Shown: one piece after another, positions 59,237 to 64,000 of the stretch
How positions within the stretch are numbered: position 1 is the first letter of the stretch
Layout: each line of letters begins with the position of its first letter
Source of the DNA: Variovorax gracilis
Lineage (GTDB): Bacteria; Pseudomonadota; Gammaproteobacteria; Burkholderiales; Burkholderiaceae_C
Reading direction: 5' to 3'
Length of the DNA stretch: 64,000 bases
Assembly (NCBI RefSeq): GCF_030317115.1
Contig: NZ_JASZYF010000008.1
Location: forward strand, 62,001 to 126,000
Notes under the pieces: generated by a model
The model's input: the letters and a program-made list of their open reading frames with translations, nothing else
Told to the model about the DNA's origin: nothing
Database searches by the model: none
Translations under genes and position numbers: made by a program

Positions 59237-60208
59237 ATGACATTCCTGCAACGCCTCCTGGTCGCCGCGTGGATCAGCGCCGCGGCGATGGCTTCTTCGG
59301 CGCAGCCGGCCTTCCCGACCAAGCCGATCCGCATGGTGATCCCGCTCGCGGCGGGCAGCGCGGTGGACAACGGCGCGCGCGTGCTGACGCAGAAGATGGG
59401 CGTCGAACTGGGTCAGCCCTTCGTCCTCGAAAACATCCCGGGTTCCTCGGGCCTGATCGGCGCCGACCGCGTCGCGCATGCCGCGCCGGACGGCTACACC
59501 ATCGGCGGCTTCAACGACAGCGTGCTGACGATGATTCCGCACATCTACCCCAAGGCCGGCTGGGACGCGCTGACCGATTTCGCGCCGATCTCGCTGGTCG
59601 GCACCATCGAGTGGGGCCTGGTGGTCCCGCCGGATTCGCCGCTTCGCACGGTGGAGGATTTCATCAAGGCAGCGAAGGCGTCGCCCGGCAAGCTCAACTT
59701 CGGCTCGGGCGGCAGCGGCAGCCCCCAGCACATCGCGATGGCGATGTTCGCCTCGCGCGCCGGCATCAGCGTGACGCATGTGCCGTACAAGGGCGCGACG
59801 CCGGCGGCGGTCGCGGTGGCCGGCGGGGAGGTCGACGCGGCTTTCCAGGGGTTGGGCACCGTCACTTCGCTGATCCAGGGCGGCAAGCTGCGCCTGCTGG
59901 CCGTGTCGACGCCGAAGCGCCTGCCGCAGTACCCGAACGTGCCGACGGTGGCCGAATCCGGGCTGCCGGACTTCTATTTCAACTCGTGGTTCGCGATGGT
60001 CGCGCCCAAGGGCACGCCGAAGGAGGTCATCGACCGGCTGCATGCAGCCATGCGCAGCGCGCTGGACGACCCGGACACCAACGCCAAGCTCGTCGGCCTG
60101 GGCATCACCGTGCGCGGCACCTCGCCGGAGGAATTCGGCCGCGCGATCGGCGAGCAGTACGCGCTCTACCGCAAGGTGATCCAGGCGAACAACATCAAGG
60201 CCGACTGA
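59237..60208 (+). CDS. Bug-family tripartite tricarboxylate transporter binding protein
   Basis: The product is 323 residues. It has a signal peptide (ASSAQPAFPTKPIRMVIPLAAGSAVDNGARVL) and the Bug/TctC pattern FVLENIPGSSGLIGADRVAHAAPDGYTIGGF, VTHVPYKGATPAAVAVAGGEVDAAFQG. Such proteins capture carboxylates in the periplasm for TctAB-type transporters; these membrane subunits are not adjacent. Co-transcription with the Ldh-family dehydrogenase suggests the ligand is the dehydrogenase's substrate or a precursor. It is typical of the very large Bug families of this bacterial group. Confidence 0.93.
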   Translation: MTFLQRLLVAAWISAAAMASSAQPAFPTKPIRMVIPLAAGSAVDNGARVLTQKMGVELGQPFVLENIPGSSGLIGADRVAHAAPDGYTIGGFNDSVLTMIPHIYPKAGWDALTDFAPISLVGTIEWGLVVPPDSPLRTVEDFIKAAKASPGKLNFGSGGSGSPQHIAMAMFASRAGISVTHVPYKGATPAAVAVAGGEVDAAFQGLGTVTSLIQGGKLRLLAVSTPKRLPQYPNVPTVAESGLPDFYFNSWFAMVAPKGTPKEVIDRLHAAMRSALDDPDTNAKLVGLGITVRGTSPEEFGRAIGEQYALYRKVIQANNIKAD

Positions 60209-60217
60209 GCGGCCGGC

Positions 60218-61063
60218 TCAGCGGAAAACCACCGTCCGGTGGCCGTTCAGCAGCACGCGGTGCTCGCTGTGCCACTTGACGGCGCGCGCAAGCACCTGGC
60301 TCTCGGTGTCGCGGCCGCGCGCGGTCAGGTCTTCGACCGTGTCGGTGTGGTCGGCGCGCTCCACGTCCTGCTCGATGATCGGACCCTCGTCGAGGTCGGC
60401 CGTCACGTAGTGGGCGGTCGCGCCGATCAGCTTCACGCCGCGGTCGTGCGCCTGGTAGTAGGGCTTGGCGCCCTTGAAGCTGGGCAGGAAGGAATGGTGG
60501 ATGTTGATGGCGCGCCCGGCAAGCTGGGTGCACAGATCGTTGCTCAGGATCTGCATGTAGCGCGCCAGCACCACCATTTCGGCGCCTTCGGCCTCGATGA
60601 TCTCCAGTTGCTTCGCTTCGCCCTGCGCCTTGGTGGCGGCCGTCACCGGGATGTGGTGGAAGGGCACGTTGTAGCTGGCGGCCAACTGATAGAAGTCGCG
60701 GTGGTTCGAGATGATGGCGCGCACGTCGATGGCCAGCAGGCCGCTTTTCCAGCGGAACAGCAGATCGTTGAGGCAGTGGCCTTCCTTGCTGACCAGGATG
60801 ACGGTCTTCATCGGCTCGGCGGCGGCATGCAGCTTCCAGCGCATGTCGAACTTCGAGGCCAGGTCCGCGATCTGCTCGCGCAGCGCGGTTTCGCTCTGGT
60901 CGCAGGCGAAGCGCACGCGCATGAAGAACAGGCCCGTGCCATGGTCGTTGTACTGCGCCGCTTCTTCGATATTGCCGCCGCGCTCGAGCAGGAAGCCGGA
61001 GACGGCATGGACGATGCCGGTGCGGTCGGGGCAGGAAAGGGTGAGGATGTACGCGGGATTCAT
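60218..61063 (-). CDS. purU: Formyltetrahydrofolate deformylase
   Basis: The product is 281 residues. An N-terminal ACT-like domain (YILTLSCPDRTGIVHAVSGFLLERGGNIEEA) precedes the formyltransferase fold with INIHHSFLPSFKGAKPYYQAHDRGVKLIGATAHYV and the catalytic Asp in TADLDEGPIIEQDV. It hydrolyses 10-formyl-THF to THF and formate. Two in-frame starts are possible (61063 and 61075); I prefer 61063, which gives MNPAYILTLS. It is convergent with the Bug gene (nine bases) and divergent from the aminotransferase. Confidence 0.95.
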   Translation of the reverse strand: MNPAYILTLSCPDRTGIVHAVSGFLLERGGNIEEAAQYNDHGTGLFFMRVRFACDQSETALREQIADLASKFDMRWKLHAAAEPMKTVILVSKEGHCLNDLLFRWKSGLLAIDVRAIISNHRDFYQLAASYNVPFHHIPVTAATKAQGEAKQLEIIEAEGAEMVVLARYMQILSNDLCTQLAGRAINIHHSFLPSFKGAKPYYQAHDRGVKLIGATAHYVTADLDEGPIIEQDVERADHTDTVEDLTARGRDTESQVLARAVKWHSEHRVLLNGHRTVVFR

Positions 61064-61151
61064 AAGGCCGGCCATTGTCGCAGGCCCATCGCCGGGCGTC
61101 GCCGGTGCCAAAATGCCCGTTCCAGCAAGAACGAACCCGCAGGAGCGATTC

Positions 61152-62486
61152 ATGGCCTTCAACGACTTCAGCATGGACAACCAGTGGTTGCCCTTCACCC
61201 CCAACCGCCACTTCAGGAAGGACCCGCGGGTCTTCGTGGCAGCGGACGGGATGGAGTTCACCACGCACGACGGGCGCAAGGTGATCGACGGCATCTCCTC
61301 GCTGTGGTGCGTGGGCGCAGGCCATAACCGCAAGCCGATCAACGAGGCGATCAAGAAGCAGCTCGACACGCTCGACTATGCGACGGCCTTCCAGGTCAGC
61401 AACGACAAGGCATTCAAGGCCGCAGAGACGATCGCCGCGATGGCGCCGGGCGACCTCAACAAGGTGCTGTTCTGCAATTCGGGCAGTGAAGCAGCCGACA
61501 CCTCGCTGAAGGTCGCGCTGGCCTATCACCGCGCGCGCGGCGAGGGCCATCGCAACGTGTTCATCGGCCGCGAGAAGGGCTACCACGGCGTCGGTTTCGG
61601 TGGCATGTCGGTGGGCGGCATCCCGGGCAACCGCAAGGTGTTCGGCTCGGCCTTCCTGCCGCGCGTGGATCACATGCGATTCATCCACGACCCGGCGAAC
61701 CACGCCTACATCCACAACCAGGAGCCGGTGTGGGCCGAGGACCCGCTGGCCGACCTGGAGCAGCGCATCCTGCCGCTGCACGACCCGAGCAACGTGGCGG
61801 CGATCATCGTCGAGCCCATCGCGGGCTCGGCCGGCTGGTACGTGCCCCCCAAGGGCTACCTGCAGAAGCTGCGCGAGATCTGCGACAAGCACGGCATCCT
61901 GCTGATCTTCGACGAGGTCATCACCGGCTTCGGGCGCATGGGCACCAACTTCGCGTCGGACTACTACGGCGTGGTGCCCGACATGCTCAACTTCGCCAAG
62001 TGCGTGACCAACGGCGTGATCCCGCTGGGCGGGGTGATCTGCCGCGACAAGCTCTACGACGAAATGATGAACACCTCGGCGCCGGAGCACGTCGTCGAGT
62101 TCTTCCACGGCTACACCTATTCGGGCCATCCGGTGGCTTGCGCGGCCGCGATCGCGACGCTCGAGCTGTTCCAGAAGGAGCAGCTGTTCGCGCGCGCCGG
62201 CGAGATGGGCAAGGTGCTGGGCGATGCGTTCCACAGCACTTTCAAGGGGCTGCCGAACGTCATCGGCATTCGCAGTCTCGGGCTGGCAGCGGCGGTCGAG
62301 CTGGCGCCGATCGCGGGCTCACCGGGCAAACGGGCCTACGACGTCTTCCTGGACTGCTATCACAAGGGTGCGCTGGTGCGGCCGGCGGGTGATGTGCTGG
62401 TCATCGCGCCGCCGTACATCGTCGAGAAGTCGCACATCGACACGCTGGTCAATACGCTGGCCGACGCCATCAGGAAGTCCGCCTGA
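61152..62486 (+). CDS. Class III (omega) aminotransferase
   Basis: The product is 444 residues. Signatures are VLFCNSGSEAADTSLKVALAYHR near residue 110, the HRGYHG-like KGYHGVGFGGMSVGG, LLIFDEVITGFGRMGTNFASDYYGVVPDMLNFAKCVTNGVIPLGG (PLP Lys in NFAK) and HGYTYSGHPVACAAA. This matches omega-amino acid:pyruvate or beta-alanine aminotransferases. The amino donor is uncertain. The start has a clear AGGAG site. It is divergent from purU with 88 bases between. Confidence 0.92.
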   Translation: MAFNDFSMDNQWLPFTPNRHFRKDPRVFVAADGMEFTTHDGRKVIDGISSLWCVGAGHNRKPINEAIKKQLDTLDYATAFQVSNDKAFKAAETIAAMAPGDLNKVLFCNSGSEAADTSLKVALAYHRARGEGHRNVFIGREKGYHGVGFGGMSVGGIPGNRKVFGSAFLPRVDHMRFIHDPANHAYIHNQEPVWAEDPLADLEQRILPLHDPSNVAAIIVEPIAGSAGWYVPPKGYLQKLREICDKHGILLIFDEVITGFGRMGTNFASDYYGVVPDMLNFAKCVTNGVIPLGGVICRDKLYDEMMNTSAPEHVVEFFHGYTYSGHPVACAAAIATLELFQKEQLFARAGEMGKVLGDAFHSTFKGLPNVIGIRSLGLAAAVELAPIAGSPGKRAYDVFLDCYHKGALVRPAGDVLVIAPPYIVEKSHIDTLVNTLADAIRKSA

Positions 62487-62496
62487 GAACTGAATT

Positions 62497-62523
62497 CCCC
62501 AAGGGGCCGTGTCAGCCTTGGGG
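62497..62523. terminator. Possible terminator hairpin between convergent genes
   Basis: ccccaagg (62497-62504) pairs with ccttgggg (62516-62523). It is a strong stem but has no T-run and overlaps the end of the ChaN-like gene, so it may be only an incidental or transcript-stabilising hairpin. Confidence 0.35.
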
Positions 62524-63342
62524 GCGGGCCGGCGCCTTGACGCCCGCGCAGTAGTCTTTCTCGGGCAGCGCCGGGGTCGCCCAGACGACGTCGAAGGCGC
62601 CGTCGGTGGCATCCGCCGGCCCCGCCCGCATCCGCACCACCTTGACCGACACGTCGGTCGGCATGTGCTGCGGCACGCCCAGCCGCTTGTTGCTGTGACC
62701 GGCGCCGCTCACCAGCAGCACTGTCTTGCCCGGCTGCTTCGCCTTGACGACGGCCTGGGCCATCGCGCGGTCGCGTGCGATCTGGATGCGGGTCATCGGG
62801 ACGATCTGCGCTTCGGGCAGCAGGTTGCAATGGCCGCTGCGCACGGCCTCGCGCTGGGATGCGCGGGCGTCATCGTTCAATTGCGCGTCGAGCGAGACGT
62901 CGGACATTGCATCCTTCATGTGGGCGCGCTGCAGGTTGGCACCGACCACGGGCACGCCCGCGCGCACCGCCGCCATCACCACCGGCCCGTAGGCGGCCCA
63001 GGGCCAGCCCTTGTCGTTCCAGCTCAACGCGGCCTGGACCTGCGCTTCGCTCGCATCGGTCGGCAGATGGGCGGTGCTGTTGCCTTCCTCGGCCATCTCG
63101 ATCGCAACCGCCGCCAGCCGGCCGCGCCCGGCCAGCGCCAGAACCGTTTCGCGCTCGATGACCTGGTGTTCGGACGCGTCGTGCTGTTCACCCAGCAGCA
63201 GGGCATCGGCGGGCAGCAGCGTCGCGACGCGGCGGTCGATCGGGGCATCGGCGGCGGGCGCGAAACCCGTGCAGCCGGAAAGCATCGCGGCACCGAGCAA
63301 CGGCGCCATGCAGGACAGTGCGAAAGAGCGTCGAAAAAACAT
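62512..63342 (-). CDS. ChaN-like heme-binding lipoprotein
   Basis: The product is 276 residues with a lipoprotein signal (LGAAMLSGCTGF). It has the ChaN pattern LLLGEQHDASEHQVIERETVLALAGRGRLAAVAIEM, ALSWNDKGWPWAAYGPVVMAAVRAGVPVVGANLQ and KTVLLVSGAGHSNKRLGVPQHM. ChaN proteins bind heme at the periplasmic face in Campylobacter and may take part in iron uptake; the role here is inferred. It is divergent from the AbrB-family gene, 62 bases apart. Confidence 0.88.
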   Translation of the reverse strand: MFFRRSFALSCMAPLLGAAMLSGCTGFAPAADAPIDRRVATLLPADALLLGEQHDASEHQVIERETVLALAGRGRLAAVAIEMAEEGNSTAHLPTDASEAQVQAALSWNDKGWPWAAYGPVVMAAVRAGVPVVGANLQRAHMKDAMSDVSLDAQLNDDARASQREAVRSGHCNLLPEAQIVPMTRIQIARDRAMAQAVVKAKQPGKTVLLVSGAGHSNKRLGVPQHMPTDVSVKVVRMRAGPADATDGAFDVVWATPALPEKDYCAGVKAPARPQG

Positions 63343-63404
63343 GCAGCCATACTAATGCTCGGCCTGAGCGCTCAGCCGCCGTCCTATTTCGATTCTTCCT
63401 GTCC

Positions 63405-64000
63405 GTGTCCCTCCGCTTCCCGATCCGTGTTCTTGCCACGCTCCTGCTCGCATTGGTGGCGGCTGGCGCGTGCGTGGCGCTGCGTACGCCGCTGCCCTGG
63501 ATGATCGGCCCGCTGCTGGCGGTGTCCGTCGCCTCGATCGCCGGAGTGCCGACCGCGAGCCACACACCCTTGCGCAATGCGGGGCAGTGGGTCATCGGCG
63601 TCGCGCTGGGGCTTTATTTCACGCCGCAGGTGGTCTCCCTGGTTGCGAGCGTGTGGTGGGCGATTGCGCTCGCTATCGCCTGGGCGCTCGCGATGGGCTG
63701 GATCTTCGGGCTCTGGCTGCATCGCCTGCATGTGAAGCGCATGCCGCACATTCCGGTGCGCACGATGAGAGCCACGACTTACTTTTCGGGCGCGATCGGC
63801 GGCGCGTCGGAAATGACCTTGCTGGCCGAGCGCACTGGCGCCCGTACCGACCTGGTGGCCGCCGCGCACAGCCTGCGGGTAGTGCTGGTGACGATCCTGG
63901 TGCCGTTCGGGATGCAGTGGAGCGGCATGCACGGGCTGGAAATCAATGCGTCGAGCACCCGAGCGGTGCATGGCGGCGGCCTGGCCTTGCTTGCGATGGC
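63405..64000 (+). CDS. AbrB-family membrane protein, N-terminal part
   Basis: The gene runs off the right edge; about 198 residues are visible. They start GTG SLRFPIRVLATLL and include PLPWMIGPLLAVSVASIAG, NAGQWVIGVALGLYF and TTYFSGAIGGASEMTLLAERTGA, the features of AbrB-duplication (PF05145) membrane proteins, which have about ten helices. They are suspected regulators or transporters; the function is unknown. There is no strong ribosome site before the GTG, so the exact start is uncertain. Confidence 0.8.
   Translation, partial: MSLRFPIRVLATLLLALVAAGACVALRTPLPWMIGPLLAVSVASIAGVPTASHTPLRNAGQWVIGVALGLYFTPQVVSLVASVWWAIALAIAWALAMGWIFGLWLHRLHVKRMPHIPVRTMRATTYFSGAIGGASEMTLLAERTGARTDLVAAAHSLRVVLVTILVPFGMQWSGMHGLEINASSTRAVHGGGLALLAM

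Noticed and set aside
1..64000. CRISPR arrays, IS elements, prophage
   Set aside because: No regularly spaced direct repeats, transposase or phage structural genes were seen; the only repeats are the intergenic family.

Overview
The window is high-GC, densely packed betaproteobacterial chromosome. The gene families, the rsmI-yraN-diaA-dolP neighbourhood, the Bug-type binding protein and an abundant G+C-rich intergenic repeat all fit Comamonadaceae. A Variovorax-like organism is my best guess; this is inference from protein style, since no rRNA or marker gene is present. I see no phage, IS element, CRISPR array or replication origin. It reads as core plus metabolic accessory chromosome.

Layout. 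1-4.1 kb: lemA with a TPM-domain partner, a Rossmann protein, a SnoaL-like protein, a YheT-type hydrolase and a small conserved protein, separated by copies of the repeat. 4.2-11.6 kb: a membrane cytochrome c, then an adaptor/permease/outer-membrane RND efflux operon with a divergent TetR repressor and a palindromic operator. 11.6-15.5 kb: tRNA-Arg(CCG), an isochorismatase/chloroperoxidase pair, psuG, a zinc-ribbon protein and a GST. 15.5-20.2 kb: rsmI, yraN, diaA, dolP, with a patatin lipoprotein set between the last two on the other strand. 20-24.3 kb: a beta-hydroxyacid dehydrogenase, pilU, pilT and divergent yggS. 24.3-29.2 kb: an Lrp-type regulator divergent from putA, followed by glutamate dehydrogenase, which together can take proline to 2-oxoglutarate. 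29.2-32.6 kb: a P-loop kinase, a DUF2242 lipoprotein, a lone receiver domain, small proteins and arginase.

32.7-37.2 kb is a storage-lipid locus: a wax-ester/triacylglycerol synthase with a basic repeat tail, two phasin-like proteins with lysine/alanine-rich tails, a PhaD-like TetR regulator and a hydrolase. 37.2-43.1 kb is the most interesting stretch: a six-gene overlapping operon resembling E. coli ynbABCD with two added genes. It encodes a CDP-alcohol phosphotransferase-like protein, a hydrolase-methyltransferase fusion, a PAP2-phosphatase fusion, a small membrane protein, a PlsC-like acyltransferase and a CdsA-like cytidylyltransferase. It looks like a self-contained route to a modified phospholipid whose product I cannot name.

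43.5-53.8 kb is an acyl-chain region: a self-sufficient CYP102-type P450, a branched-chain-amino-acid-type binding protein, a TetR regulator, an acyl-CoA synthetase and a single-chain acyl-CoA carboxylase. 53.9-64 kb: a YXWGXW-type exported protein, lrgAB-like genes, an FAD-linked 2-hydroxyacid oxidase overlapping a LysR gene, a divergent Ldh-family dehydrogenase with a Bug binding protein, purU, a class III aminotransferase, a ChaN-like lipoprotein and the start of an AbrB-family membrane protein.

Many genes start with GTG or TTG, and long antisense open frames are frequent because of base composition. I chose starts by ribosome binding site, family start and overlap with the upstream gene.
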